This document shows, piece after piece, positions 26,206 through 35,890 of a DNA stretch of 64,000 nucleotides. The notes beneath the pieces were generated by a model, which was not told the origin of the DNA, searched no databases, and worked only from the letters and a program-made list of their open reading frames with translations. Source of the DNA: Ectothiorhodospira shaposhnikovii. Lineage in GTDB: Bacteria > Pseudomonadota > Gammaproteobacteria > Ectothiorhodospirales > Ectothiorhodospiraceae. The stretch is from NCBI RefSeq assembly GCF_022227765.1, contig NZ_JAJMLZ010000010.1:1-64000 (forward strand), read 5' to 3'. Position 1 is the stretch's first letter. Every line of letters starts with the position of its first letter. Position numbers and translations under genes: made by a program.

Positions 26206-27147
26206 TCAGGCCTTCATCTGTCTGAGTCCGTCCCGCAACGACGGCAGGATCTCGAACAGATCCCCCACCAGGGCGTAGTCGGCGGTCTGCACCATGGGGC
26301 ACTCCTCATCCTTGTTGATGGCCACCACCACCTTGCTGTCCTTCATTCCGGCCCAGTGCTGGATGGCGCCGGAGATGCCCACGGCGATGTACAGCTCCGG
26401 GGCGACGATCTTTCCGGTCTGGCCCACCTGGTAGTCGTTGGGCACAAATCCCGCGTCCACCGCCGCCCGGGAGGCACCGATGGCGGCACCCAGTTCATCG
26501 GCCACCGCCTCCAGCAACTCAAAGCCCTCCGCACTGCCGACGCCCCGCCCACCGGAGATCACCACCCGGGCGGCGCCCAGTTCGGGCCGTTCGCTGCGGG
26601 TCATGGCATCCTCCACGAACCGGGACAGGCCCGGATCGGGGCCGGCGGCGATGGCCGTGATCTCCGCCTGCCCGTCCTCGGGGGCCGGGGCAAAGGCCGT
26701 GGTGCGGATGGTCAGCACCCGGATGGGCTCCTCGCAACAGACCCGGGCCATGACATTGCCCGCATAGATGGGACGCTGGAAGACGGTGGGGCTCTCAATC
26801 GCGGTGATGTCCGATACCTGGCCCACGTCCAGCAGGCCCGCCACCCGGGGCATGACATCCTTGCCATGACTGGTGGCGGCGGCCACCACCGCCTGATGGT
26901 CGGCGGCCAGGGCGGCGATCAGTACCGCCAGGGGCTCCGCCAGCTGATGTGCGTACAGCGGGTCATCACACAGCAGCACCTGCGTCACGCCTCGCAACCG
27001 CGCCGCGGCCTCGGCCACGGCACCGCAATGATGACCGGCCACCAGAACCCGGACGTCGCCCCCCAGGGCCGTCGCCGCCGCCACCGCCCGGCGACCGGCA
27101 TCGGAAAGGATTTTATGATCGTGTTCCGCCACTACCAGGACTGTCAT
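26206..27147 (-). CDS. etfA: Electron transfer flavoprotein alpha subunit
   Basis: A 313-residue FAD-binding subunit of ETF. The C-terminal FAD domain shows [19 protein letters not shown], then [20 protein letters not shown] followed by [21 protein letters not shown], the hallmark of EtfA. The N-terminal part ([12 protein letters not shown]) is the usual nucleotide-like fold. ATG 27147 is chosen because AGGAG lies eight bases before it. A longer version from a TTG at 27165 would include that ribosome binding site. It follows etfB by 14 bp. ETF takes electrons from isovaleryl-CoA dehydrogenase and other acyl-CoA dehydrogenases. Confidence 0.97.
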   Translation of the reverse strand: MTVLVVAEHDHKILSDAGRRAVAAATALGGDVRVLVAGHHCGAVAEAAARLRGVTQVLLCDDPLYAHQLAEPLAVLIAALAADHQAVVAAATSHGKDVMPRVAGLLDVGQVSDITAIESPTVFQRPIYAGNVMARVCCEEPIRVLTIRTTAFAPAPEDGQAEITAIAAGPDPGLSRFVEDAMTRSERPELGAARVVISGGRGVGSAEGFELLEAVADELGAAIGASRAAVDAGFVPNDYQVGQTGKIVAPELYIAVGISGAIQHWAGMKDSKVVVAINKDEECPMVQTADYALVGDLFEILPSLRDGLRQMKA

Positions 27148-27161
27148 GGTTGTTCTCCTGT

Positions 27162-27914
27162 TCAAATCACCTGGGCATCATGCTTGAGCCGATGGAGCAG
27201 GTCTTCCACGCTCTCCACCCGCACCCCGGGCTTGCGTGCCGGCGGTTCCGACACGCCCAGGCAGCGGATGCCGGTGGACGTATTCACGCCCAGGCTTTCA
27301 AGCGGCTTGATGTCCAGTGGTTTTTTCTTGGCCTTCATGATGTTGGGCAGTTTCAGGTAGCGGGGTTCGTTAAGCCGCAGGTCGGTGCTGACTACCGCCG
27401 GCAACGGTAGGGCCACGGTGCGGGTCCCGCCGTCCACCTCCCGGCTGACCCGGGCCTCGCCGTCCGCCAACGCCAGCCGACAGGCAAAGGTGCCCTGCCC
27501 CCAGCCCAGACGGGCCGCCAGCATCTGGGCGGTCTGGTTGCAGTCGTCATCGATGGCCTGCTTGCCCATGAGCACCAGCCGTGGCGCTTCTTCATCCACG
27601 ATGGCCTTGAGGATGCGACTGATCACCACCGGCTCCAGAGCGGCTTCCGGAGTCTGTACCAGAACCGCCCGGTCGGCGCCGAAGGCCAGGGCGGTGCGCA
27701 GCACATCCTGGCAGGCATCGGTGCCGATACTCACCGCCACCACCTCGCTCACCTGCCCCGCCTCCTTCAGGCGCACGGCCGCTTCCATGGCGATCTCGTC
27801 AAAGGGGTTCATGGACATCTTCAGATTGGCCAGGTCCACGCCGGAACCATCCGAGCGGGCGCGCACCCGTACGTTGTAATCCACGACCCGTTTCACCGGT
27901 ACCAGTACCTTCAT
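27162..27914 (-). CDS. etfB: Electron transfer flavoprotein beta subunit
   Basis: A 250-residue AMP-binding subunit of ETF. It starts [18 protein letters not shown] and has the motifs [35 protein letters not shown] and the C-terminal recognition-loop region [20 protein letters not shown]. The second of two nearby ATGs (27914) is chosen because GGAG is seven bases ahead of it and only one base ahead of the first. It lies 12 bp after the universal stress protein gene, in one long co-directional run. Confidence 0.97.
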   Translation of the reverse strand: MKVLVPVKRVVDYNVRVRARSDGSGVDLANLKMSMNPFDEIAMEAAVRLKEAGQVSEVVAVSIGTDACQDVLRTALAFGADRAVLVQTPEAALEPVVISRILKAIVDEEAPRLVLMGKQAIDDDCNQTAQMLAARLGWGQGTFACRLALADGEARVSREVDGGTRTVALPLPAVVSTDLRLNEPRYLKLPNIMKAKKKPLDIKPLESLGVNTSTGIRCLGVSEPPARKPGVRVESVEDLLHRLKHDAQVI

Positions 27915-27926
27915 GGGCATTCTCCT

Positions 27927-28739
27927 TCAGGATTTGTCTTCGGGACGCATCACCAGCACCGGCGAGCGGGCGGCGCGGACCACCTCGCGGGCGAAGCTCC
28001 CCATGAGCGCCCGCTGCAGACCGGCACGACCATGGGTGGTCATGGCAATCACGGCCCCCTTGATGAGGGCGGAATACTCCACCACGGCCTGGGCCACGTC
28101 CTTGCCATGAAGCACATCCCAGTTGACGGACATGCCGTGCAACTCGGGCATGTGGTCCGCCACCCGGCGCAGATAGACCCATTCCCCGGAGTCGGCGCCA
28201 CCGCCCACGCCGAAGGAGGGCTTGAGCACCTGGATCAGGCGAATGTCGGCGCCAATGGCCCGGGCAAAGGACACGGCCTCCGGCAACATGGCCTCGGACA
28301 GAGGCGAACCATCCAGACAGACCAGCACGGTGCGGATCGGGCCGGTCCACTCCTCGGCAAACTCCGGCCCGGTGAACAGCAGGGGCCGGTGCGTATTCCG
28401 TACCATGTGACTGGCCACACTGCCGGCCACGGCCTCCCCCACCAGGCCGCGGGCATGGGTGGACATGACCACCGGCGAGTCCGGGTCCTGATTGATGAGT
28501 TCCATCACCCCGTCGGTGACCGAGGCATGGGTGATCACTTCCACCAGGGCATCATTGAGTCCCCGGGCCGCCAGGATGCTCTGCAACAGCGCCTTGCGTT
28601 CGCCGGCATCCTGATCCCGGGACACCACGGAGGCCAGACGGACCCGCAGGCCCAGCTGACCCGCCAGTGACAGCCCCGGTCGCAGGGCCGCCTGGGAGCG
28701 GACGCTTGAATCCAGCGGAATGGTGACGGCAGCAGACAT
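27927..28739 (-). CDS. Tandem-domain universal stress protein
   Basis: A 270-residue protein with two UspA-like domains. The first (1-125) has an eroded nucleotide site (MSTHARGLVGEAVAGSVASH). The second (about 133-270) has the start VLVCLDGSPLSEAMLPEA and the ATP-binding pattern MTTHGRAGLQRALMGSFARE followed by VVRAARSPVLVMRP, which fits the G-2x-G-9x-G(S/T) rule. The second domain probably binds ATP. It sits between livF (32 bp away) and etfB (12 bp away), so it would be made together with the transporter and ETF. Its role there is unknown. Confidence 0.9.
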   Translation of the reverse strand: MSAAVTIPLDSSVRSQAALRPGLSLAGQLGLRVRLASVVSRDQDAGERKALLQSILAARGLNDALVEVITHASVTDGVMELINQDPDSPVVMSTHARGLVGEAVAGSVASHMVRNTHRPLLFTGPEFAEEWTGPIRTVLVCLDGSPLSEAMLPEAVSFARAIGADIRLIQVLKPSFGVGGGADSGEWVYLRRVADHMPELHGMSVNWDVLHGKDVAQAVVEYSALIKGAVIAMTTHGRAGLQRALMGSFAREVVRAARSPVLVMRPEDKS

Positions 28740-28771
28740 GACATGACTCCTTGTTGAGGACGTTGCGCGAC

Positions 28772-29608
28772 TCAGGCAAGCCAGCGCTTGCGGCGTCGAT
28801 AATGTTTCACGTTGAGGTAATCCACCTTGCCCGCGCCGCCCAGATAGAACTCCTGGACATCCGGATTCTCCCGCAGCACGGCGGCCTCGCCGCTCATGAC
28901 CACATGACCGTTTTCCAGCAGGTAGGCATAGTCCACCACGGCCAGGGCGGCGGTGGCGTTCTGTTCCACCAGCAGCACGCTCATGCCCTGTTCCTCGTTG
29001 ATCTTGCGGATGATCTCGAAGATCTCCTGCACCAGCAGCGGGGAAAGGCCCAGGCTGGGTTCATCCAGCATGATCAGGTCCGGCTCGGTCATCAGGGCCC
29101 GGCCGATGGCCAGCATCTGCTGTTCACCGCCGGAGAGGTAACCGGACTTGGTGCGGGCCCGCTCCTTGAGGCGGGGGAAATAGGTGAACACCTGTTCCCG
29201 CAGTTCCTGATAGCGCTGTCGGCTGCCCCGCAGGGGGAAGGCGGCCAGCAGGTTGTCCTCCGGGGTCAGATGCTCGAAGATGCGCCGTCCCTCCAGCACG
29301 TGGACAAGACCGGCGGCCACCCTTTTGGGCGGTGTCAGCGGCAGCATGTCCTGTCCCTTGAACCAGAGATTGCCGCGGGTGACCAGACCCCGTTCCGGTG
29401 CCAGCAGACCGCTGATGGACTTGAGGGTGGTGCTCTTGCCGGCGCCGTTGCTGCCCAGCAGGGCGATCATCTGCCCCTGCTCGATCTTCAGCGACACACC
29501 CTTGATGGCAAGGAACACCCGGTCATACACCACTTCCACGTTGCTCAGTTCAAGCAGGGGCTGGGCCGTATCCCGCAGGGGCACGGCGGTATTCGATGAT
29601 GTCAGCAT
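28772..29608 (-). CDS. livF: Branched-chain amino acid/HAAT-family ABC transporter ATPase (LivF type)
   Basis: A 278-residue ATPase. Walker A is LLGSNGAGKSTTLKS, the signature is YLSGGEQQMLAIGRAL and Walker B is LIMLDEPSLGLSP, followed by LLVEQNA. The C-terminus has a basic tail (VKHYRRRKRW) longer than in standard LivF. ATG 29608 is preferred over an in-frame start at 29683, although its Shine-Dalgarno (AGGA, ~15 bases ahead) is weak. It is the second ATPase of the transporter, LivG being at 34920-35723. This version belongs to the transporter group that carries an acyl-CoA synthetase gene in the operon. Confidence 0.93.
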   Translation of the reverse strand: MLTSSNTAVPLRDTAQPLLELSNVEVVYDRVFLAIKGVSLKIEQGQMIALLGSNGAGKSTTLKSISGLLAPERGLVTRGNLWFKGQDMLPLTPPKRVAAGLVHVLEGRRIFEHLTPEDNLLAAFPLRGSRQRYQELREQVFTYFPRLKERARTKSGYLSGGEQQMLAIGRALMTEPDLIMLDEPSLGLSPLLVQEIFEIIRKINEEQGMSVLLVEQNATAALAVVDYAYLLENGHVVMSGEAAVLRENPDVQEFYLGGAGKVDYLNVKHYRRRKRWLA

Positions 29609-29686
29609 GGGAACACCGTTTTCCTGTCTGTGGTGGAGGGTTCCGGAGAGTGCCACCCCGGCGGCACCGGGGTGGCCGACCACGGG

Positions 29687-30934
29687 CTAGCGGCCGTCCC
29701 TGAAACCCTGGGCATCCTTCTCGATCTCGTGCCAGACGATCTCCTGGAAGGCATTGCTCCAGTCGGTCAGGGGTTCCCAGGTCTGGCCGTTCCACTGGGA
29801 GACACGGCCATAACCGCCGCCCTGGTGGTCGGTGGCGGTGAGGGTCACCGGCGGCATCAGGCCGCGGGCATCGAAGCCCTCGATCATTTCAAAGCCGCGA
29901 CGCAGGGTGTCTCCGGTCAGGGGCGCGCCGAATTCACGGATGGCGAGGCGGGCGGCCTCCACCGCCACCGCCATGGTGGCCACGCCGATGTTGTAGTAGC
30001 TTGATCCCACATTGGCGGCGGGACCGGCACCCAGACCCGGTTCAACCACGTGAGTGAGAATGTCCTGGATCACCGCCGGCTCCCGGCCGGAAGCCACCGC
30101 CTCGAAGCGCTTGACGCCGTTCATGTGGTTACCGCCCACATTTCGGGCATCGGTTTCCGACAGCCACACCACGGAAAGGATGTTCTGAGGACGGATGCCG
30201 TTACGAATGGCCTCGCGCACGGACACCTGCTGACCGCCGCCGGCACCCCAGATGATCACATGATCGGGCCGGTAGCGACGCACATCGGACCAGGTGGCGG
30301 ACTGTTCAGTGCCCGGGCTGGGATAACCGAAGCTGCGCAGCTGGAAACCCTTTTGCTGGGCCAGCTCCTGCAGCACCGGCAACGGTTCGCGACCAAAGGG
30401 CGAGTCGATATGCACCAGGGCGATGCGCTTGTTGGCCAGACCGCCCTGATGACGGTCGATGTAGTCCGCCAGCAGCGTGGCCTGGGACCAGTAGGTGGCC
30501 ATCATGGGAAAGACGAAGGGGAAGGTCTCGCCGTGGGAGGCATCGCCGCGCCCGTGCAGGGCGGTGATCATCACCACTTCATCCCGCAGTACCCGGTTCA
30601 CCGCCGCCCGGGATACCGGCGTGCTGAAGAAGTCCACCAGCACGGCGCCCTCGCGCCGGGCCCGGTTGTAGGCCTCCAGACCCCGCTGGGGTTCGTTGGC
30701 GGTGTCGCGGATGATGGTCTCGATGGGATGACCCTCGACGCCGCCGGTTTCGTTGATCAGGCGCAGGTAGTCCTGCTGGCCTTGGTTGTACTCGCTGGAG
30801 ACGAAGGTGTAGACGGCGGTGAAGTCCTGCAACAGGGCGAACTTGATCGGTTCCTTGTCGGCACTGGCGGTCCCTCCCACCGCCAGTGCCATGGCGCCGG
30901 CCACCCCGGCCAGCCCTTTGAGCAATGTCTTCAT
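29687..30934 (-). CDS. HAAT-family ABC transporter substrate-binding protein (LivK type)
   Basis: A 415-residue periplasmic binding protein with a signal peptide (about 1-26, ending GTASA). The mature part has the type 1 periplasmic-binding fold (IKFALLQDFTAVYTF, ... GVEGHPIETIIRDTANEP). GAGGAG lies about seven bases before the ATG. It is somewhat larger than E. coli LivK (~370) and more like the binding proteins of transporters that carry an acyl-CoA synthetase gene. The substrate is therefore uncertain: leucine, other branched amino acids or amide-type compounds are all possible. Confidence 0.92.
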   Translation of the reverse strand: MKTLLKGLAGVAGAMALAVGGTASADKEPIKFALLQDFTAVYTFVSSEYNQGQQDYLRLINETGGVEGHPIETIIRDTANEPQRGLEAYNRARREGAVLVDFFSTPVSRAAVNRVLRDEVVMITALHGRGDASHGETFPFVFPMMATYWSQATLLADYIDRHQGGLANKRIALVHIDSPFGREPLPVLQELAQQKGFQLRSFGYPSPGTEQSATWSDVRRYRPDHVIIWGAGGGQQVSVREAIRNGIRPQNILSVVWLSETDARNVGGNHMNGVKRFEAVASGREPAVIQDILTHVVEPGLGAGPAANVGSSYYNIGVATMAVAVEAARLAIREFGAPLTGDTLRRGFEMIEGFDARGLMPPVTLTATDHQGGGYGRVSQWNGQTWEPLTDWSNAFQEIVWHEIEKDAQGFRDGR

Positions 30935-30980
30935 GGCATACTCCTCATTATCATCATCTGGCCCGGGGGCCTGGTTGGTA

Positions 30981-32054
30981 TCAGCTCTGGGTATGACGGA
31001 ACGGCCAGACCAGGAAGTACTTGCGGATGTTGTCGTAGATCTTGGCCAGTCCCAGGGGCTCGAACAGAATCACACCGATGATCAGTGCCCCGTAGACCAT
31101 CAATGGAATGTGCGACAGCAGATTGAAGGAGATGGGAATCAGGTCGAACTGGGCCACGAAGGCCAGCAGGTTGGTGAGCACGATGGGCAGCAGCAGGACA
31201 AATCCGGCCCCCAGATAGGCACCGATGACGCTGCCAAGGCCCCCCACCAGCACCATGGCCACCAGCTGGATGGAGACGTTGAACCCGAACTGTTCCGGGG
31301 TCACCGCCTGGTAGTAGCAGAACGCCAGCACCGCGCCGGTCACACCGCCCAGGAAGGAACTGGCGAAGAAGGCCAGCAACTTGTACTTGAGCGGGTTGAC
31401 GCCGATCACCGAGGCGGCAAAATCCTTGTCCCGCACCGCCACCAGGGCACGCCCGAAGCTGCTGCGCTTGATGTTCATGATCAACAGCGTCACCACCACC
31501 GTCCACAGCAAGGCCGTGTAGTAGAGGGCGCCGTCACTCTGGAGCGGGATGAACAGGAAGGTCACGTCCGGGGTGCTCAGGGTGGCCTGGGCACCGCCGG
31601 AGATGGCCGGCACGTTGATGATGGTCCACTCCACCAGGTACTGCATGGCCAGGGTGGCCATCACCAGGTAGAGCCCCTTCACCCGCAGGGCCGCCGCCCC
31701 GAACAGGCAACCGATGAGGGCCGCCATCAGGCCGGCACCCAGCAGGGCCAGTTCGAAGGGCACCCCGGCCCGGGTCAGATGGATGCTGGTATAGGCCCCG
31801 ATGGCCATCACCGCGGCAAAGCCGAAGTGAAGCTGGCCGGCGACGCCCATCAGCAGGGTCAGGGACAGGGCCGCCGCGGTCCAGATCAGCCAGGGCAGCA
31901 TGTAGCTGGTCAGATACAGGTCGGAGAGCAGGAAAGGGGCCGCCACTGCCAGCAGCAACAATCCCTGGACGATCCGCCGGTCGGCGGTCACGGGCCAGAG
32001 GGCACGCGCCGACTCGTAACGGGTATGGTGAATGCCGGACAGTCGATAGAACAT
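30981..32054 (-). CDS. livM: HAAT-family ABC transporter permease (LivM type)
   Basis: A 357-residue inner-membrane permease with about ten hydrophobic helices. Family blocks include LLMGVAGQLHFGFAAVMAIG and the cytoplasmic coupling region GRALVAVRDKDFAASVIGVNPLKYK. It follows livH by 5 bp and precedes the binding-protein gene by 46 bp. Confidence 0.94.
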   Translation of the reverse strand: MFYRLSGIHHTRYESARALWPVTADRRIVQGLLLLAVAAPFLLSDLYLTSYMLPWLIWTAAALSLTLLMGVAGQLHFGFAAVMAIGAYTSIHLTRAGVPFELALLGAGLMAALIGCLFGAAALRVKGLYLVMATLAMQYLVEWTIINVPAISGGAQATLSTPDVTFLFIPLQSDGALYYTALLWTVVVTLLIMNIKRSSFGRALVAVRDKDFAASVIGVNPLKYKLLAFFASSFLGGVTGAVLAFCYYQAVTPEQFGFNVSIQLVAMVLVGGLGSVIGAYLGAGFVLLLPIVLTNLLAFVAQFDLIPISFNLLSHIPLMVYGALIIGVILFEPLGLAKIYDNIRKYFLVWPFRHTQS

Positions 32055-32059
32055 GGCGC

Positions 32060-32947
32060 TTAGACCCTCTCGATGTCTTCACGGCCGAAGATGCCGTGGG
32101 GACGGAACATGATGGTGAGCAGGATGATCAGGGAAGTGACCACGTCGCGGGTGCCGCCACCCACCAGCGGGTCCACGTAACCGGGGATCACGCTGCCCAG
32201 GATGCCGACGATGAGACCGGCGATGAGAACGCCGTAGATGCTGTCCAGACCGCCCAGGATGACCACGGCCACGGCCGGGAACAGCAGGGCCGTCAGGGTC
32301 CAGTCCACCCCCTGTACCGAGCCCCACATGGCCCCGGCGGCCACCGCGGAGATCCCCGCCAGCCCCCAGGAGATGGCCACAGCCCGCTCCACGGAGATGC
32401 CCACGGACCAGCTGGAGATGTGGTTGTCGGACACCGCCCGCAACTTGGTGCCCAGGCGGGTGCGGAAGAACAGCAGGGACAGGCCCACCATGGCCGCGCC
32501 GATAAGGCCGCCCACCAGATATTCCCGGTTGATGAACACGTCACCGATGATGATGGGCATCATGTCCAGTCCCAGGTCCAGACTCTTGGGTGCCGCCCCC
32601 AGCAGGCCGGGGCCGATGCCGCGCAACAGGCTCTCCAGGCCCAGGGTGAGCATGACCACCATGATGATGGGCTGCCCCACCATCTTGCGCAGCAGGAAGC
32701 GCTCGGTGAGCATGCCGAACAGGAACATGCCCACCAGGGCCATGAAGAGGGCCACCAGGATGGGCGTGCCCAGCAGGCCGGCAAAGATCCACACCAGATA
32801 GGCGGCGATCATCACCATGGCCCCCTGGGCCAGATTGGGCACCCCCGAGGACTTGTAGATGAGCACGATGCCAAGGGCCACCAGGCTGTACATGAGCCCG
32901 GTCAGCGCCCCGTTGATGGTCAATTCGATCAGGAACTGGAAATCCAT
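32060..32947 (-). CDS. livH: HAAT-family ABC transporter permease (LivH type)
   Basis: A 295-residue inner-membrane permease with about eight helices. It starts with the typical NGALTGLMYSLVALGIVLIY and NLAQGAMVMIAAY, and has the coupling block GTKLRAVSDNHISSWSVGI. A strong Shine-Dalgarno (GGAGGTG) lies eight bases before the ATG. It is only 3 bp after the acyl-CoA synthetase gene. Confidence 0.95.
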   Translation of the reverse strand: MDFQFLIELTINGALTGLMYSLVALGIVLIYKSSGVPNLAQGAMVMIAAYLVWIFAGLLGTPILVALFMALVGMFLFGMLTERFLLRKMVGQPIIMVVMLTLGLESLLRGIGPGLLGAAPKSLDLGLDMMPIIIGDVFINREYLVGGLIGAAMVGLSLLFFRTRLGTKLRAVSDNHISSWSVGISVERAVAISWGLAGISAVAAGAMWGSVQGVDWTLTALLFPAVAVVILGGLDSIYGVLIAGLIVGILGSVIPGYVDPLVGGGTRDVVTSLIILLTIMFRPHGIFGREDIERV

Positions 32948-32950
32948 GGG

Positions 32951-34930
32951 TCACACCTCCTCCGCCAGCCGGGCACCGGTCACGTCCGCCACCGCCAGGT
33001 GGCGCTTGAGGGTGCCGGACTCGCCGGTTTCGTAACTGATTCTTGCCTCGAACTCGATGGCGCCGCGGCCGTCGTAGAGGGATTCGATGATGGGGGCGTA
33101 GTGGGCGTCGATGACCTTGCGCCGCAGCTTGCGGGTCCGGGTCACCTCGCCGTCGTCCGGGTCGAACTCCTTGTGCAGATTGACAAAGCGCTGGATTGCC
33201 AGGGCCTCGGGCAGCACTCCGTTCACATGGGCCACCTCCTTGCGCACCAGTTCGTAGACCTGGGGCTTCTGGGACAGGTCGGCGAAGGAGGTGTAGGCCA
33301 CCCCGTTTTCCTCCGCCCAGTGCCCCACCGCGTCGATGTCGATAACGATCAGGGCGGCCAGATAGTCCCGATCCTTGCCCAGGATGCAGGCATCCTTGAT
33401 GTAGTGACTGAACTTGAGCCGGTTCTCCACGTAGGTGGGGATGAACCGCTCGCCACCCCGGGTGTATACCACCTCGGACACTCGGCCCAGTACCACCAGC
33501 TGACCGTCCTCCTCCAGATAGCCCGCGTCCCCGGTATGCATCCAGCCGTCCTGGAGGGTCTCGGCGGTGGCCTCGGGATTGTTGAAGTAACCGTCGAAGA
33601 TGTTGTCGGAACGCACCAGGATCTCGCCATCGTCGCTGATCTTCAGTTCCACCCCGGGGAAGGGTCGACCTGCGGTGTGCAGGCTGATGGAATCCGGTGG
33701 CTGAGCCACGCACAGGGCACAGTTCTCGGTCTGGCCGTAGAACTGGCGCAAGTTGAGGCCCAGGGCGCGGAAGAACAGGAACACGTCCTCCCCCATGGCC
33801 TCGCCGGCGGTATAGGGCCGCTCCACCCGGGCCAGTCCCAGCTGATCCTTGAGGGGGCCGAAGATCAGCACCTCCCCCACGGCGCGCCAGACACGCTCGA
33901 CCGCCGTGGGCGCCCTGCCCTCCAGCCGACGCCGTTCCAGTTCCACCGCAAAGGGCATGAAATGGTGATAGAGGCGACGCTTGAGGCCGGTGGATTCACT
34001 GATCCCCACCTGGATGCGGGTGAGCATGTTGGACCAGGCCCGGGGCGAACCGAAGTACAGGGTAGGGGCGATTTCCCGCAGATCATGCAGGGCGGTTTCC
34101 TGGCGCTCGGGGATATTGACGCAGAAACGCAGTACCAGGGCGGCGCCGATGGTGAAGATGAAGTCACCCACCCAGGCCATGGGCAGGTAGGCCATGTGCA
34201 CCTCGCCTTCGCGGAAATATCCGGCCTGGGAGGCATTGCGCACCCCCGAGAGGATGTGCCCATGCTTGAGGGGAATGCCCTTGGGGGCACCGGTGGTACC
34301 CGAGGAGTGCAGCAGCACCGCCGTGTCATGGACCGAGGGCCGGGACTGCAGGTCCCGGGCCAGGTTCGGCTCCCGTTCCAGTCGGGCGCGGCCCCGAGCC
34401 AGCAGGTCTTCCAGGGCCAGCGCACCCCGGGGTTCCTTGTCCTTGAGACCCCGGGGGTCATCGAACAGGATGTGATCCAGATGGCCGTAGCCGGCGGCGC
34501 GGATGCCCAGCAGCTTGTCCACCTGCTCCTGGTCCTCCACCAGGGCACAACGGATGGACTCCGCCTCCATCTGGGACTGGATTTCCTGGGGATTGGTGTC
34601 CGGGTAGGCCGGGGACGGCACAGCCCGCAGGGTCACCGCCGCCAGCATGCCGAAATACAGTGCCGGCCGGTTGTCCCCCACCACCAGGACCCGGTCCCCC
34701 GGACCGATCCCCAGTGTCTCCAGACCGGCGGCCAGGGCCATGACCCGTTCCAGGTAATCCTGCCAGGTATATTCCTGCCAGATGCCCCGGTCCCGCTCCC
34801 GCAGGGCGACCTGGTCACCATGGTCGCGGGCATTGTTCACCAGCTGCCGGATCAGGTGGTCCTGATCCTGCCAGCCAGGGTGCATGGCCCTGGAGCTCTC
34901 CAGATTCTGATGTATCTTTTCAGGCAGCAT
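32951..34930 (-). CDS. AMP-binding long-chain-type acyl-CoA synthetase within the liv operon
   Basis: A 659-residue enzyme that makes acyl-CoA from a carboxylic acid, ATP and CoA. Motif A3 (P-loop) is intact: LLHSSGTTGAPKGIPLKHGH. A5 is FYGQTENCALC and the adenylate-binding block is GWMHTGDAGYLEEDGQLVVLG. The C-terminal domain has RTRKLRRKVI. It belongs to the long-chain (~650 aa) group frequently encoded between livG and livH. ATG 34930 overlaps the end of livG by 11 bp and has GGAAGG six bases before it. It may activate the imported compound or its keto-acid product directly at the membrane, which is inference from operon position. Confidence 0.93.
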   Translation of the reverse strand: MLPEKIHQNLESSRAMHPGWQDQDHLIRQLVNNARDHGDQVALRERDRGIWQEYTWQDYLERVMALAAGLETLGIGPGDRVLVVGDNRPALYFGMLAAVTLRAVPSPAYPDTNPQEIQSQMEAESIRCALVEDQEQVDKLLGIRAAGYGHLDHILFDDPRGLKDKEPRGALALEDLLARGRARLEREPNLARDLQSRPSVHDTAVLLHSSGTTGAPKGIPLKHGHILSGVRNASQAGYFREGEVHMAYLPMAWVGDFIFTIGAALVLRFCVNIPERQETALHDLREIAPTLYFGSPRAWSNMLTRIQVGISESTGLKRRLYHHFMPFAVELERRRLEGRAPTAVERVWRAVGEVLIFGPLKDQLGLARVERPYTAGEAMGEDVFLFFRALGLNLRQFYGQTENCALCVAQPPDSISLHTAGRPFPGVELKISDDGEILVRSDNIFDGYFNNPEATAETLQDGWMHTGDAGYLEEDGQLVVLGRVSEVVYTRGGERFIPTYVENRLKFSHYIKDACILGKDRDYLAALIVIDIDAVGHWAEENGVAYTSFADLSQKPQVYELVRKEVAHVNGVLPEALAIQRFVNLHKEFDPDDGEVTRTRKLRRKVIDAHYAPIIESLYDGRGAIEFEARISYETGESGTLKRHLAVADVTGARLAEEV

Positions 34931-35723
34931 CTTTGACCTTCCCGATATAGGCCGTGACGACGGCAGGATCATTGATGGCTTCGCGGGTGGGGCCTTCGGC
35001 GATCTTCTCGCCGTTGTTGAGCACCACGGCCCGGTTGCAGATGGCGGTGACCACGTCCATGTGATGCTCGATCAGCAGCATGGTGGTACCCATGGCCTCC
35101 CGGGCATCCAGGATGAAGCGCACCATGTACTCCTTTTCTTCCTGGTTCATGCCGGCCATGGGCTCGTCCAGCACCAGGAAACGGGGCTCGGCACAGAGGG
35201 CGCGGGCCAGTTCCACGCGCTTCTGCATCCCCAGGGGGATCACATCCACGGGTTCGTCCCGCACGCTCTCCAACTGCAGCAGATCGATGATTTCCTCCAC
35301 CTTGACCCGGTGCGCCACTTCCTCCTTCTGCGCCCACCACCAGTAGAACAGGGAGGCCATGATGCTGGGACGCATGAAGATGTGACGGCCCAACAGGATG
35401 TTGTCCAACACACTCAGGCCCCGGAACAGGGCCACGTTCTGAAAGGTGCGGGCGATGCCCTTCTGGGCGATGCAATGGGGCTTGAGTCCGTTGATGGGTT
35501 CACCCAGAAAGCGGATCTGGCCCTGCTGGGGCGGATAGAAGCCGGTGATGGCATTGACCAGGGTGGTCTTGCCCGAGCCGTTGGGTCCGACCAGTCCGAA
35601 GATCTCTCCCTTGCGTACCGACAGGGAGATGCCCTTGAGTGCCTGAAGACCGCCGAACCAGCGATTCACCTGGTCGCATTCCAGTACGATGTCCTGGTCG
35701 GCGTCATGCTGAGTCTGTGTCAC
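34920..35723 (-). CDS. livG: HAAT-family ABC transporter ATPase (LivG type)
   Basis: A 267-residue ATPase and first gene of the liv run. Walker A is LVGPNGSGKTTLVNAITG and Walker B is RFLVLDEPMAGMNQEEKE. The signature loop is IPLGMQKRVELARAL, a variant of the LSGGQ loop usual for LivG. The C-terminal LivG extension (EKIAEGPTREAINDPAVVTAYIG) is present. Translation starts at GTG 35723 behind GGGAGGGTAAGG. The 167-bp gap to the next gene must hold the operon promoter. No ACGT-type LiuR box was found there. Confidence 0.95.
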   Translation of the reverse strand: MTQTQHDADQDIVLECDQVNRWFGGLQALKGISLSVRKGEIFGLVGPNGSGKTTLVNAITGFYPPQQGQIRFLGEPINGLKPHCIAQKGIARTFQNVALFRGLSVLDNILLGRHIFMRPSIMASLFYWWWAQKEEVAHRVKVEEIIDLLQLESVRDEPVDVIPLGMQKRVELARALCAEPRFLVLDEPMAGMNQEEKEYMVRFILDAREAMGTTMLLIEHHMDVVTAICNRAVVLNNGEKIAEGPTREAINDPAVVTAYIGKVKDAA

Positions 35724-35890
35724 GCCTTACCCTCCCGATGCCTGGTGATCTTGACTGCCGGCGGCCAGGCTGCCGGCGGTGTGTTGCGTTGATGGGCCGT
35801 AGCCGGCCCGTGGCCGCCGGGGCGGCTCGGTACCGGTCGCTGTTTCCGTGATCAGCCCCCTTGCATGCTCGCGGCGGGGCCGGGCCGCCT
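35724..35890. promoter_or_regulatory. Upstream region of the liv-etf gene run, no clear operator
   Basis: A 167-bp GC-rich gap between livG and the AMP-binding protein gene, both on the minus strand. It must contain either the liv promoter or read-through sequence. I see no ACGT palindrome of the kind present before the liu genes, so LiuR control of this run, if any, would come through read-through from the upstream gene. Confidence 0.4.

Noticed and set aside
32096-34936. 946-residue plus-strand open frame
   Set aside because: Antisense to livH and the acyl-CoA synthetase, low-complexity His/Gly/Gln-rich composition typical of a shadow frame.
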